Program-made: the position numbers and the translations under genes
Assembly (NCBI GenBank): GCA_910589265.1
Contig: CAJUTQ010000055.1
Coordinates: 1-64,000, forward strand
Length of the DNA stretch: 64,000 bases
Direction of reading: 5' to 3'
DNA from: an uncultured Lachnospiraceae bacterium
GTDB taxonomy: Bacteria; Bacillota; Clostridia; Lachnospirales; Lachnospiraceae
Notes under the pieces: generated by a model
What the model was told of the DNA's origin: nothing
The model's input: the letters and a program-made list of their open reading frames with translations, nothing else
Database searches by the model: none
Part shown: positions 40,304 to 49,182 of the stretch, one piece after another
Layout of the letters: the number at the start of each line of letters is the position of its first letter
How positions within the stretch are numbered: the first letter of the stretch is position 1

Positions 40304-41464
40304 TTAATCATAAAGGTTTGGAGCGATAGATGGATCTTCCATATTTTCTGCTGTGAACCATTGACAACCTGTATCAACATCAGCTACCGATTCTCCCTTT
40401 GCAGCTTTTACTGCCAGCTCTACTGTCTTACGTCCAATATCTAAAGGAGACTGGGTAACCGCTCCAGCTAACTTTCCAGATTTCACTGCATCTTTAATTA
40501 CTGTTCCAGAGTCAAAGGCAATGCCCACAACATCTTTTCCAAGTTTCCCTATATTAGCGTCCCCATTGACAAGCCCTTCTCCTGAAAACTGATTGGATCC
40601 ATAAATACATATAATATCTTCTTTATTTAACAATGTCTGGGCATCTGTTGAAGAAAGGGCAGCTTCTACTTTAGAAGGAACAGCTACGTCAAGAATCACA
40701 TCTCCTCCCTCTCCTTTATCCGTCACCATTGAATCATTGACATATTTTTCATTTCCTACAATGCTCACAGTTTTGCCGTCAGCTATAACTAACTCAGCCA
40801 TTTTATCTATAAATCCCAGTCCTCTATTAATAATAGACTCTGCTGTGGCGTCTTGGTTCATTACACCAATTCTTGCACTTCCTTGTGCGCTTCCAATAGT
40901 ATCTTTTATTAATTTGTATGTCTCCTCTGCGGCTAATGCGCCAGCTGCATAGTTATCTGTTGCTGCATTGGCATATACAGCTCCTTCTGGAGCTTCTGGA
41001 ACACCAGAGTCAAATCCTATGATAGGAATTCCTGCACTTTGCGCTTGGGCAATTCCATCATTTAATGCGGAAACATCTAAGGCAGCCAATCCAATAGCAT
41101 CTGGCTGAAGCTGAATCGCTGTATTTAACATTTGTACCTGCTGTGCAATATCAGACTCTGTATCTGGACCTTGCATCTGCACTTCTACTCCCAGTTCCTC
41201 TGCTTTTTCCTGCGCTCCCTGCCATACTGCCTGCCAATATTGATGCTGGAATCCTTTTGAAACAAGGTAAACCATCATCCCTTCATTGTCCTCTGATTTT
41301 GTAGGTGCTTGTGCCTGTGCGTCTGCCGCTGGCTCTTCTGCCTCGGTATTTGCATCATCTGCTGGTTCTGTTGCTGCTGGCGCTGCCTGGTTATTTCCAC
41401 ACCCGGCAAATAACATACCCGCCATGGAAAAACAGAGAATTGCACTTAAAACTTTTCTTTTCAT
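40304..41464 (-). CDS. Sugar ABC transporter substrate-binding lipoprotein
   Basis: A 386-aa lipoprotein of the RbsB/periplasmic-binding 4 class. The start ATG 41464 follows AAAGGAGG; open sequence upstream to 41566 is not coding. The signal peptide ends MLFAGCGN (lipobox Cys), followed by an acidic Ala/Pro/Glu linker of about 45 residues and the binding domain (MMVYLVSKGFQHQYWQAVWQG, GIPIIGFDSGVP, GRKTVELAVKAAKG). It delivers sugar to the RbsA/RbsC-type transporter encoded just upstream, presumably L-fucose or a fucose-containing ligand. Confidence 0.9.
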   Translation of the reverse strand: MKRKVLSAILCFSMAGMLFAGCGNNQAAPAATEPADDANTEAEEPAADAQAQAPTKSEDNEGMMVYLVSKGFQHQYWQAVWQGAQEKAEELGVEVQMQGPDTESDIAQQVQMLNTAIQLQPDAIGLAALDVSALNDGIAQAQSAGIPIIGFDSGVPEAPEGAVYANAATDNYAAGALAAEETYKLIKDTIGSAQGSARIGVMNQDATAESIINRGLGFIDKMAELVIADGKTVSIVGNEKYVNDSMVTDKGEGGDVILDVAVPSKVEAALSSTDAQTLLNKEDIICIYGSNQFSGEGLVNGDANIGKLGKDVVGIAFDSGTVIKDAVKSGKLAGAVTQSPLDIGRKTVELAVKAAKGESVADVDTGCQWFTAENMEDPSIAPNLYD

Positions 41465-41537
41465 AAAATAAGTCCTCCTTTTATTCTTAATTTCTATGTA
41501 AATTCCTTTCATACAGGAAAGATACATTGAGTATTTG

Positions 41538-42524
41538 TCATCCTTTACGTCTTCTATTACATACATCTATAAATACAGCTATTATAAGTACAAGCCCTGT
41601 GGCAACCTGCTGCCAGGCTGTGTTAAGTCCAATAAAGGGTAGTCCTGTTTTTAACACGGAAATAATAAAGACGCCAATCATAGTTCCTGCTATTGTACCG
41701 TTCCCCCCGCTCATGGACGTTCCTCCAATAACAACTCCTGCAATAGCGTCCATCTCAAATCCAGATCCAGCTCCTGGTAAAATAACTTGATAAATAGATG
41801 CATAGGAAACACCAGCAATACCTGCAAACAGCCCGCTAAATATATAAGCCAATGTCTGCCATTTGTCTACATCTACCCCTGAAAGCCTTGTTGCTTCCAA
41901 ATTGCTTCCAAGAGCTAAAATATAGCGGCCCGGTCGAGTTTTATTTAGTACAATAGCCATAATAATGGCAGAGACAATCAATAAAAGAAATCCCGTCGGT
42001 ACAATGGCTCCTTCCTGGCTGTTTATACGAAAAATATTTCGATACCATCCCTCGTCTGATGTACTGGATTTCCAAGTAACGCTTTGGGACATTGTAACAA
42101 TAGCGCCTAATCCTTTGGACAGCATCATGGAACCTAACGTAGCAATAAAAGGCGGCAGTTTCATTTTGGACACCATCAGCCCGTTCATAAGGCCAAAAAG
42201 AGCGCCAATTATAATGCAAAGAATCATTGTAGGCACAATGGGCAGTCCCTTAGACACATTCAAATATCCAGCCATCAATGCAGAACAGCTAAGAACCGTT
42301 CCAATAGAAAGATCAATTCCTCCTGTTGCAATGACAAACGTAATCCCTATGGCCATAAATCCAATATAATAGGAAGCGTCAAAAATATTCACCATAGTAG
42401 CATAGGAAAAAAACTTATTATTTAACAAACCAAATGAAATATAGATGACAATAAGCGCAATAAGCGCAACGAGCCTTTGTGTGCCAATCGCTTTTACGAT
42501 TGGATTGTTTTTCAATCCTTCCAT
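41538..42524 (-). CDS. Sugar ABC transporter permease (RbsC-type)
   Basis: A 328-aa permease with eight or more hydrophobic segments, starting with LVALIALIVIYISFGLL. Family signatures are FVIATGGIDLSIGTVL, MNGLMVSKMKLPPFIATLGS and LALGSNLEATRLSGVDVDKW (the EAA-like loop contacting the ATPase). ATG 42524 is chosen since GGAGGGG lies 3 bases upstream; a TTG start at 42536 is less likely. It lies 12 bases downstream of the ATPase gene. Confidence 0.9.
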   Translation of the reverse strand: MEGLKNNPIVKAIGTQRLVALIALIVIYISFGLLNNKFFSYATMVNIFDASYYIGFMAIGITFVIATGGIDLSIGTVLSCSALMAGYLNVSKGLPIVPTMILCIIIGALFGLMNGLMVSKMKLPPFIATLGSMMLSKGLGAIVTMSQSVTWKSSTSDEGWYRNIFRINSQEGAIVPTGFLLLIVSAIIMAIVLNKTRPGRYILALGSNLEATRLSGVDVDKWQTLAYIFSGLFAGIAGVSYASIYQVILPGAGSGFEMDAIAGVVIGGTSMSGGNGTIAGTMIGVFIISVLKTGLPFIGLNTAWQQVATGLVLIIAVFIDVCNRRRKG

Positions 42525-42536
42525 TTTCCCCTCCAA

Positions 42537-44030
42537 TTAATCTCTTTTTGTAGCAGCATGCATAATATTTTCCTGGGTGGCTTCTTCAATAGCAATTTCT
42601 CCGGTTTTTCGCCCTTCACACATGACAATAATCCGGTCGCTCATACGAAGTATTTCTGTCATTTCTGAGGAAATCATAATAATGGACTTTCCCTGGGCAG
42701 CCAATTCGCTCATTAAATGATAAATTTCACTTTTGGCTCCTACGTCAATTCCTCTCGTAGGCTCATCAAAAATTAAAATATCACAATTACGTATAAGCCA
42801 TTTGGCAATAACCACCTTCTGCTGGTTGCCTCCTGATAAATTTACGACAAGCTGGTCTACACCTGGTGTTTTTGTCTTTAGCTTTTTCACATATTCCAAA
42901 GCTATTTTTGTCTCCTTACCTTTGTCAATAAAAAAGCCTTTGGAAAACGCTTCCAGATTTGCCATACTGGAATTTTGCGCTACTGTTTTTTCCACCACTA
43001 GTCCGTATCGTTTTCTGTCCTCAGATAAATATCCTATTCCTGCTTTTACTGCATCCTTTGTCGTTCTAATTTCCACTTTCTTCCCATTAATATATATATT
43101 TCCCCCATCCTTCTTATCTGCGCCAAACAAAGCTCTTGCCGTCTCTGTCCTGCCAGCTCCCATCAATCCAGAAAAACCAAGTATTTCCCCTTTATGTAAT
43201 TCAAAGCTCACATCCTTCACCATTTTTCCGGCACAAAGGTTTTCCACCTTCAGTACAACAGGAGCATCTTTAGCTACATTACTTTTCTCCTTTGGATCTT
43301 CGTAGATAACCCGTCCTACCATTCCCTGGATAATGTCGTCCTTAGTAGAATTTTGGGTTATTAAAGTTCCTACATATTCTCCATCCCTCATTATGGTCAC
43401 ACGATCTGTAATCTTTTTAATTTCATCCATACGGTGGGAAATGTATACAATGCCCATTTGCTTTTCTCTTAAATCTTGAATAATTTTAAACAGACCTTCA
43501 ATTTCTGCTTCTGTTAAAGCAGCCGTTGGTTCGTCAAAGATAATCATTTTACACTCTCTGGAAATAGCCTTGGCAATTTCACACATTTGCTGACGTCCCA
43601 CTGTAAGATTACCCATTATTTCTCTTGGATCCATTTCTATATTTAATTTCCAAAACAGCTTCCTTGATTCTTCCTCCATCTTCTTATCATTTATTATCTT
43701 TCCATTCATCATTTCTCTGCCAATAAAAATATTTTGGGCTACGGTCAAATGATTCATCATGTTTAATTCCTGATGCACAATAGAAATGCCTGCTTCCTGT
43801 GCTTCTCTAGGATTGGCAAAAGCAACCTCCCTGCCTTCATAAAGAATGCTGCCTTTATCTTTGGAATAAATACCTGTAAGCACCTTCATTAATGTAGACT
43901 TTCCTGCACCGTTTTCGCCCATCAATGCATGAACTTCTCCCTTTTTTATCTCAAGATCTACCCCTTTTAAGGCGTGTACTCCTGGAAAGGATTTATCAAT
44001 CCCTTTCATTGTCAAAATTACATTCCCCAC
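42537..44030 (-). CDS. Sugar ABC transporter ATPase (RbsA/MglA-type)
   Basis: A 497-aa protein with two ATP-binding halves, as in RbsA, MglA and AraG. Half one has GENGAGKSTLMKVLTG (Walker A), LTVGRQQMCEIAKAI and MIIFDEPTAAL; half two has GLMGAGRTETARALFG, NLSGGNQQKVVIAKWL (signature) and ILIFDEPTRGIDVG. The degenerate Walker A in half two is usual for this group. I choose GTG 44030 after GGAAGG; a TTG at 44045 is possible. It powers uptake with the RbsC-type permease. A promoter-like sequence precedes it, separating transport from the sensor genes. Confidence 0.92.
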   Translation of the reverse strand: MGNVILTMKGIDKSFPGVHALKGVDLEIKKGEVHALMGENGAGKSTLMKVLTGIYSKDKGSILYEGREVAFANPREAQEAGISIVHQELNMMNHLTVAQNIFIGREMMNGKIINDKKMEEESRKLFWKLNIEMDPREIMGNLTVGRQQMCEIAKAISRECKMIIFDEPTAALTEAEIEGLFKIIQDLREKQMGIVYISHRMDEIKKITDRVTIMRDGEYVGTLITQNSTKDDIIQGMVGRVIYEDPKEKSNVAKDAPVVLKVENLCAGKMVKDVSFELHKGEILGFSGLMGAGRTETARALFGADKKDGGNIYINGKKVEIRTTKDAVKAGIGYLSEDRKRYGLVVEKTVAQNSSMANLEAFSKGFFIDKGKETKIALEYVKKLKTKTPGVDQLVVNLSGGNQQKVVIAKWLIRNCDILIFDEPTRGIDVGAKSEIYHLMSELAAQGKSIIMISSEMTEILRMSDRIIVMCEGRKTGEIAIEEATQENIMHAATKRD

Positions 44031-44077
44031 CTTTTCACCTTCCAATCTGTACTTTTCATTTCCCTATTCATACATAT

Positions 44078-44106
44078 ATTATATTTACTCCTTTTCTCAT
44101 TCTAAA
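44078..44106 (-). promoter_or_regulatory. Promoter of the transporter-catabolic operon
   Basis: On the minus strand TTTAGA (44101-44106) and TATAAT (44078-44083) are 17 bases apart, between the sensor genes and the transporter ATPase gene. Confidence 0.45.
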
Positions 44107-44144
44107 TGGAATATCTTCTAAAAAAAGGTGAAAAAATTACTGCC

Positions 44145-45128
44145 TTAGTCCTCTTTAAAGGGAAAAATTAATTCTTGTATATTTTCTGCATACATATTGT
44201 CTTTTGTGATAAGTTCAAATCCAGAATCTATATTTTCTGGCACCTTATCACCCTGAAATGCCATCACTCCTGTCTTTACCCCTAAATATCCCATTTTAAA
44301 AGGCTTTTGTACAACGATTCCCTGCAAAACTCCCTCTTCTAAAAGCCTAATTTCCTCTAAAGAACTGTCAAATCCCACAACCCGAACCTGACTAGAAAGT
44401 CCTGCCTTTTTCACTGCCCTTGCCGCCCCTACCGCTGAATATTCATTTAATCCTGCCACTAAGTCTATATCTTTGTGCTTGGCAAGCATCGTTTCCATAA
44501 TCTGCTCTGCCTTCTCATATTCTGAATCACAAAATGCAACATCCACAATTTTCTCCTCATCTTCTCCAAGAGCCTGTCTTAATCCCCTCTCCCTTTCAAT
44601 AGCTGTAGACGTTCCTTTCACATGTCCTATAATGATAATTTTAGAATCTTCTTTAATAAAGCTTTTCAAGTATTCCCCTTCCATAAATCCTGCCTTTATA
44701 TTGTCTGTTGCTATCTTGGACTCTTCTAGTTGTTTCCCCATGGCCGAGTCAATTAAAATAAGACATATTCCCGCCTCTATAATTTTTTCTGCTGCTGGTA
44801 TCGTCTCTGTATAACTGGAAGGCGAAAGCAAAATAACTTCTGGCTTTTGAGTGATAGCCCACTCAATGAGCTTATTTTGAGCTTTATAATTATCTTCTTT
44901 GTCTGCTGCCACTACTTCCAAATCTACCTCATATTCCATTGCTGCCATATAAGCCCCTTCTAAAAGCTGCGTCCAAAAATCATTGGCTTCATCAATAACC
45001 TTTGCAATATAAATCATCTTTATTTTTCCATTTTCTCCTCTCTCTCCTTGAATATAAAAAATATTCCATATTCCTATTGACAGTATGAAAAGGGCAAAAC
45101 AAAAAAGTAATTTTTTAATAAGATTCAT
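44145..45128 (-). CDS. Membrane-anchored sugar-binding sensor protein
   Basis: A 327-aa periplasmic-binding-like protein. The N-terminal hydrophobic segment LLFCFALFILSIGIWNIF has no lipobox and is not followed by a clear cleavage site, so it is probably an anchor. The binding domain follows (KMIYIAKVIDEANDFWTQLLEG, EVILLSPSSYTETI, VRVVGFDSSLEEIRLLEEG). Its gene overlaps the 3' end of the histidine kinase gene by 14 bases, and the transporter has its own binding lipoprotein. It is therefore likely the sugar-sensing partner of the kinase, like XylFII with LytS in Clostridium beijerinckii, rather than a transport protein. Confidence 0.82.
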   Translation of the reverse strand: MNLIKKLLFCFALFILSIGIWNIFYIQGERGENGKIKMIYIAKVIDEANDFWTQLLEGAYMAAMEYEVDLEVVAADKEDNYKAQNKLIEWAITQKPEVILLSPSSYTETIPAAEKIIEAGICLILIDSAMGKQLEESKIATDNIKAGFMEGEYLKSFIKEDSKIIIIGHVKGTSTAIERERGLRQALGEDEEKIVDVAFCDSEYEKAEQIMETMLAKHKDIDLVAGLNEYSAVGAARAVKKAGLSSQVRVVGFDSSLEEIRLLEEGVLQGIVVQKPFKMGYLGVKTGVMAFQGDKVPENIDSGFELITKDNMYAENIQELIFPFKED

Positions 45129-46950
45129 CTATTTCCTCCCTTTCTTCCTTCCAAGGTATACGTATGGTCACTAAGGTACCCTCTCCTAATGTGCTGGTAA
45201 AAAACAGTCCGTACTTATCCCCATAGTTTAACTTCAATCTCATTTGGACATTCAGTATGCCCACTCCCCCTCCCTTCGTTTTCCCTTCAGGTGAAAATAT
45301 ATCGTTTAACCTTTTCCCATCCATTCCAATACCATTATCATATATTTCAATAGCAACATCTTCACCTTCTCTGTAAGCATGAATACCTAGAAATCCCTTT
45401 CCATCTTTGTATTTAATTCCATGGTATATGGCGTTTTCCACAATGGGCTGTAAAACTAATTTAAGTATGGGCGTTGTCCCCAAATCCGGCTCTATTTGTA
45501 TGTCAAACTCCAATTTATCTTTATAGCGCATTTTCTGTATAGTCAAATACTCTTTGATATATTGAAGTTCCTGTTCTAAAGGAATTTCCTCTTGTTCATT
45601 GCTTATACTTTGGCGTAAAAGCTTTGCTAAAGAGGAAGTCATACGTACAACCTCTTTATTTTTATTTCCTTCCGCCATCCATATAATAGAATCTAATGTA
45701 TTGTACAAAAAATGAGGATTGATTTGCGCCTGAAGAGCTTTTAACTCATGGATTCTCTTTTGTCTCTGTTCAAAAATATTTTGTTCCATAAGTTCCCTAA
45801 TTTTTATAGTCATTACATGAAAAGAACGAAGGAGGCTCCCAATCTCATTTTTCTTTTCCATGTCTCCTAAAGAAATTCCGAAGTTCATCCTTTCTTCTAT
45901 TTCCACATCCATATTCTCAAAATTTCCTTGTTCTACTTCCTTCATAGAATCTTTCAAAGCTTTAATAGGCTTTGTAATAGCCCCGGATAATAAGGTGACA
46001 ATAAAAAGGGTTAAGGCTAATAAAATAGCTGCTGTCAACAAATAAATTTGCTGGGTTTCCTCCCTGTAGCGCATAAGTTCCGTCGTATAGGCCACTCCTA
46101 CTATTCTCCAGTTTGTTTTCTCAGAAATAGAAATATTATACAGCATTCCTTCCTCTCCATTGCTGGTCAGGAAAAAATCTTCTTTACACTGTAAAATCTC
46201 CTGTATTTTCTCATTCCAAAGTCCGTAATGAATCTGCTGCTGCTTTGGATGGTAAATCATCTTTCCCCTCTCATCCATAATAAAAATATAGGAGTTTGCT
46301 CCCATTTTATTATTTTCACATAAATCTTTGATTACTTTATAATTTAAATCAATAAAAAAAACCCCTTCTTTTTGTCCTGTATAAGGATTCTCTAAACTTT
46401 TACTTAATGTTACTACCCATTTGTAATTATTTTGTATAACATTTTGGACATGATTGGGTGTAAGGACAGATCCTTCTCCTTTTAAGGCTTTCTGATACCA
46501 GTCAATATTTTCCCATTGAATATTTTTATTGATCCTTTCTTTCCCATCGTTAATAAAACATTTTCCATTGGTACTAATGACTGCTATATTGGAAATATCT
46601 TCCCTTGTTTCTACAACCGTTTGAAACTGGGTTCGTATTCTCCCATATAAGTATCCTTCTTCCTCTTTTGGAGAATCTTTTTCATCAAATAAGTATTCTA
46701 AAATATCGTGGCTGTTTACTACTAAGTGAGAAATGTTTTCCATGTAATGAATGTATGTATCTATATCTCTGTTTACCTGCCCAATAAGTTGAGATGTATA
46801 ATTTATTGAATTATCTAAAATAACCTTTTCTGTGTATCTCATAGAAATCCAAAAGAAAATAACCAATGTTACAATAATTAAAGTAGATAAAGAAAAGAGC
46901 ATTGTTGTACGAATGCTCTTGAATGGCAGTCCTATTTTTATTTGTTTCAC
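45115..46950 (-). CDS. LytS/YesM-type sensor histidine kinase
   Basis: A 611-aa membrane kinase. Two membrane segments (MLFSLSTLIIVTLVIFFWIS and IYLLTAAILLALTLFIVTLL) flank an extracytoplasmic Cache-type sensor of about 250 residues. A HAMP domain follows, then the His_kinase domain (ELKALQAQINPHFLYNTLDS, phosphorylated His near residue 412) and an ATPase domain with LVLQPIVENAIYHGI and EIYDNGIGMDG. It presumably phosphorylates the AraC-type regulator encoded 3 bases upstream in response to sugar sensed with the membrane-anchored binding protein. Confidence 0.92.
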   Translation of the reverse strand: MKQIKIGLPFKSIRTTMLFSLSTLIIVTLVIFFWISMRYTEKVILDNSINYTSQLIGQVNRDIDTYIHYMENISHLVVNSHDILEYLFDEKDSPKEEEGYLYGRIRTQFQTVVETREDISNIAVISTNGKCFINDGKERINKNIQWENIDWYQKALKGEGSVLTPNHVQNVIQNNYKWVVTLSKSLENPYTGQKEGVFFIDLNYKVIKDLCENNKMGANSYIFIMDERGKMIYHPKQQQIHYGLWNEKIQEILQCKEDFFLTSNGEEGMLYNISISEKTNWRIVGVAYTTELMRYREETQQIYLLTAAILLALTLFIVTLLSGAITKPIKALKDSMKEVEQGNFENMDVEIEERMNFGISLGDMEKKNEIGSLLRSFHVMTIKIRELMEQNIFEQRQKRIHELKALQAQINPHFLYNTLDSIIWMAEGNKNKEVVRMTSSLAKLLRQSISNEQEEIPLEQELQYIKEYLTIQKMRYKDKLEFDIQIEPDLGTTPILKLVLQPIVENAIYHGIKYKDGKGFLGIHAYREGEDVAIEIYDNGIGMDGKRLNDIFSPEGKTKGGGVGILNVQMRLKLNYGDKYGLFFTSTLGEGTLVTIRIPWKEEREEIDESY

Positions 46951-46953
46951 TAT

Positions 46954-48585
46954 TTAAAACCTCGTCTCTCTTGCAAACTCAGTGGGAGTTTTACCTGTTA
47001 TCTTTTTAAAGGAAATGCTAAAATAGTGGGGATCGCTAAACCCTACCTTCTCAGCTATTTCATAATTTTTCATATCTGTGTTGGAAAGAAGTTCTTTTGC
47101 CTTTTCCATCCGAGTTTGAATTAATACTTCCATAAAGGTCTTTCCTGTCGTATTTTTAAAAATACTGCTGAATCGACTTGTGCTAATATTTAGGTAGGAG
47201 CAAACGGTAGCTAAATTTAAGCTGCTATCCCCATAATTTTTTTCTATAAAATCCACGGCTAATATGGCATACCGTTTACCCCTTGTATTCTTTTGTCCTT
47301 CAAGACTGTCCTCCACTTCTTTTCCATATTGTTTTAACCGTTCCAAAGATTCCTCCAATGTAGCGTCCTTCATTATCTCCTTTAACACTTCATACTGCTT
47401 TTGATAAATGGATGTGTCCTTTAAATCTGCACCTTTCAATAATTCTCCCATTTTGTCCATCATTTGACGAAAATAGAGAAAAATTCGATCTTTCTCCATT
47501 CGGACATTGGAAATCTCTTCCTTCATTTTATCAATATCCTTTGCCGTTTTCTCAAATTCTCCCGCTTTCATGTGCAATATGAAAGACTCTATACATTGCT
47601 CCAGTGCTTTATTCTCCTCTTTCCCAATCTTTTCCGTTCCTATCTCAATAACCCGTCTGCTTCCAGAAACATAGCGAAATTCTATTGCATATTCTGCCTC
47701 CTCATAAGAATGATAAATATCTCTTACTTCCTCCACATAACTTCCTAAGCCTACTGTTGCATCCAGATGCATTGTTTCCTTCAGCTCGTTTACAATCTTA
47801 CTGCAAATGTCCCATGCTCCTTTTTCAAACTCCTTTTTCCTATCCGTACATAACAATAAGAGGGTACATAAATCTTTGCCCTGGCAGACATAACCTGCCT
47901 CATATTCCTTTACCACTTCCTGACTAATGTTATACACAACAAAGGCCATAAGGGCACTCTCCCTCTTTGCCTTTTCCTCTAACACTTTGTCTCTTGTATA
48001 CAGATCCAACTGTACGACAGCTACCCGATAGTAAGATGATGTAAGCTCAATACCCAGCTCTTTTAATTCCTTTCTGCTCTCCTTTTCTGATTTGTTCCCT
48101 ACAATGAGATTTTGCATAGCATTAGAGTAAAGAAGCATTTTACTTTTCCTATAGGCAGTGTTCATCTTTCCAAAAACTCTGTCTGCTTCCCTCTCCTTAT
48201 CCAACGTTCCTTTTAGTTTTTTTAATGCCTCTCCCAATTCCAAGGCAGTAACAGGCTTTAATATATATTCTTCCACATTGTATTGTAAGGCCCTCTTTGC
48301 ATATTCAAATTCATCATAACCACTTAATATAATAATTTTTGTTTTTGGATACTTGTCATGAAGAACTTTACTTAAATCCATTCCATCCATATAAGGCATG
48401 CAAATATCCGTCAGCACAAGGTCTACAGGATGGCTTTCTATAATTTCCAATGCCTCTTTGCCATTTTGACAACTGCCTATCAATTCATAGCCTAACGACA
48501 TCCATGGAACATTTTTGCTCACTTCTTCCCGAATTAATCCCTCATCATCCACAAATAAAGCTCTGTACAAACTGCTCATTTTCAT
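46954..48585 (-). CDS. AraC-type response regulator (YesN-like)
   Basis: A 543-aa regulator. The start at ATG 48585 leaves AAGG 7 bases upstream. The N-terminal receiver (YRALFVDDEGLIREEV, VDLVLTDICMPYMDG with phospho-acceptor Asp60, IILSGYDEFEYAKRA, EYILKPV) is followed by a long central region and a C-terminal pair of AraC helix-turn-helix motifs (LNLATVCSYLNISTSRFSSI; NYEIAEKVGFSDPHYFSISF). It probably activates the fucose transport and microcompartment genes. It starts 122 bases from the divergent fucU gene, a shared control region. Confidence 0.92.
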   Translation of the reverse strand: MKMSSLYRALFVDDEGLIREEVSKNVPWMSLGYELIGSCQNGKEALEIIESHPVDLVLTDICMPYMDGMDLSKVLHDKYPKTKIIILSGYDEFEYAKRALQYNVEEYILKPVTALELGEALKKLKGTLDKEREADRVFGKMNTAYRKSKMLLYSNAMQNLIVGNKSEKESRKELKELGIELTSSYYRVAVVQLDLYTRDKVLEEKAKRESALMAFVVYNISQEVVKEYEAGYVCQGKDLCTLLLLCTDRKKEFEKGAWDICSKIVNELKETMHLDATVGLGSYVEEVRDIYHSYEEAEYAIEFRYVSGSRRVIEIGTEKIGKEENKALEQCIESFILHMKAGEFEKTAKDIDKMKEEISNVRMEKDRIFLYFRQMMDKMGELLKGADLKDTSIYQKQYEVLKEIMKDATLEESLERLKQYGKEVEDSLEGQKNTRGKRYAILAVDFIEKNYGDSSLNLATVCSYLNISTSRFSSIFKNTTGKTFMEVLIQTRMEKAKELLSNTDMKNYEIAEKVGFSDPHYFSISFKKITGKTPTEFARETRF

Positions 48586-48645
48586 AACCATGCCTTTTCT
48601 TATAAATTTTCTATGTTCCCTCTATGCCAATTTGTTCAAATCGTG

Positions 48646-48651
48646 TATAAT
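48646..48651 (+). promoter_or_regulatory. -10 element upstream of fucU
   Basis: A TATAAT preceded by GTG, 57 bases before the fucU ribosome site (GAGGAGG); no good -35 is visible, which fits activator dependence. Confidence 0.35.
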
Positions 48652-48707
48652 AAATCAAAACCTGACAAAGGCCAGGAGAGAAAGTACAATACATGAGGAG
48701 GTTGTTT

Positions 48708-49151
48708 ATGTTAAAAGGAATCCCCAAAATACTATCCCCAAAGCTGTTAAAAGTATTGTGTGAAATGGGACACAGTGACCGCATTGTCATTGCCGACGGT
48801 AATTTTCCTTGCGAATCTATGGGAAAGGACGCCATTGTCATCCGCTGCGACGGGCATGGAGTACCAGAGCTATTGGACGCTATCCTTCATCTTTTTCCTC
48901 TAGACACTTATGTGGAGCATCCGTTCCAGCTAATGGAAGTCATGGCTGGGGACAAGGTCCAAACTCCTATTTGGGAGGAATATAAAGAAATCATTAAAAA
49001 ACACGACGAACGAGGAGAGGCTGTTATAGGAACAGTAGAACGTTTTTCCTTTTATGAGGAAGCAAAAAAAGCCTATGCCATTGTCGCTACAAGTGAAAAA
49101 GCTCTCTATGCCAATGTGATGCTCCAAAAAGGCGTAGTTATAGACGAGTAA
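48708..49151 (+). CDS. fucU: L-fucose mutarotase
   Basis: A 147-aa RbsD/FucU protein that interconverts the anomers of L-fucose so the isomerase gets its preferred form. The true start is ATG 48708; the ATG at 48693 is part of the ribosome site ATGAGGAGG. Family motifs are SPKLLKVLCEMGHSDRIVIADGNFP (catalytic His in MGHSD) and VMLQKGVVID at the end, with VERFSFYEEAKKAYAIVATSE. It is transcribed toward, and convergent with, fucI; 31 bases separate their stop codons. Confidence 0.9.
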   Translation: MLKGIPKILSPKLLKVLCEMGHSDRIVIADGNFPCESMGKDAIVIRCDGHGVPELLDAILHLFPLDTYVEHPFQLMEVMAGDKVQTPIWEEYKEIIKKHDERGEAVIGTVERFSFYEEAKKAYAIVATSEKALYANVMLQKGVVIDE

Positions 49152-49182
49152 GGCATAGGCTGATATCCAGCTTTTTTAATGC

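Noticed and set aside
41465..41566. 34-residue extension of the sugar-binding lipoprotein
   Set aside because: Would hide the signal peptide; AAAGGAGG directly precedes the ATG at 41464.
42733..43305. 190-codon open frame on the + strand
   Set aside because: Antisense to the sugar ABC ATPase gene; biased composition comes from the opposite codons.
49066..49158. Inverted repeat AGCCTATGCC ... GGCATAGGCT at the end of fucU
   Set aside because: The loop is about 70 bases and mostly coding; probably chance. A small GCTG/CAGC hairpin with a T run (49160-49178) is the better, though weak, terminator.
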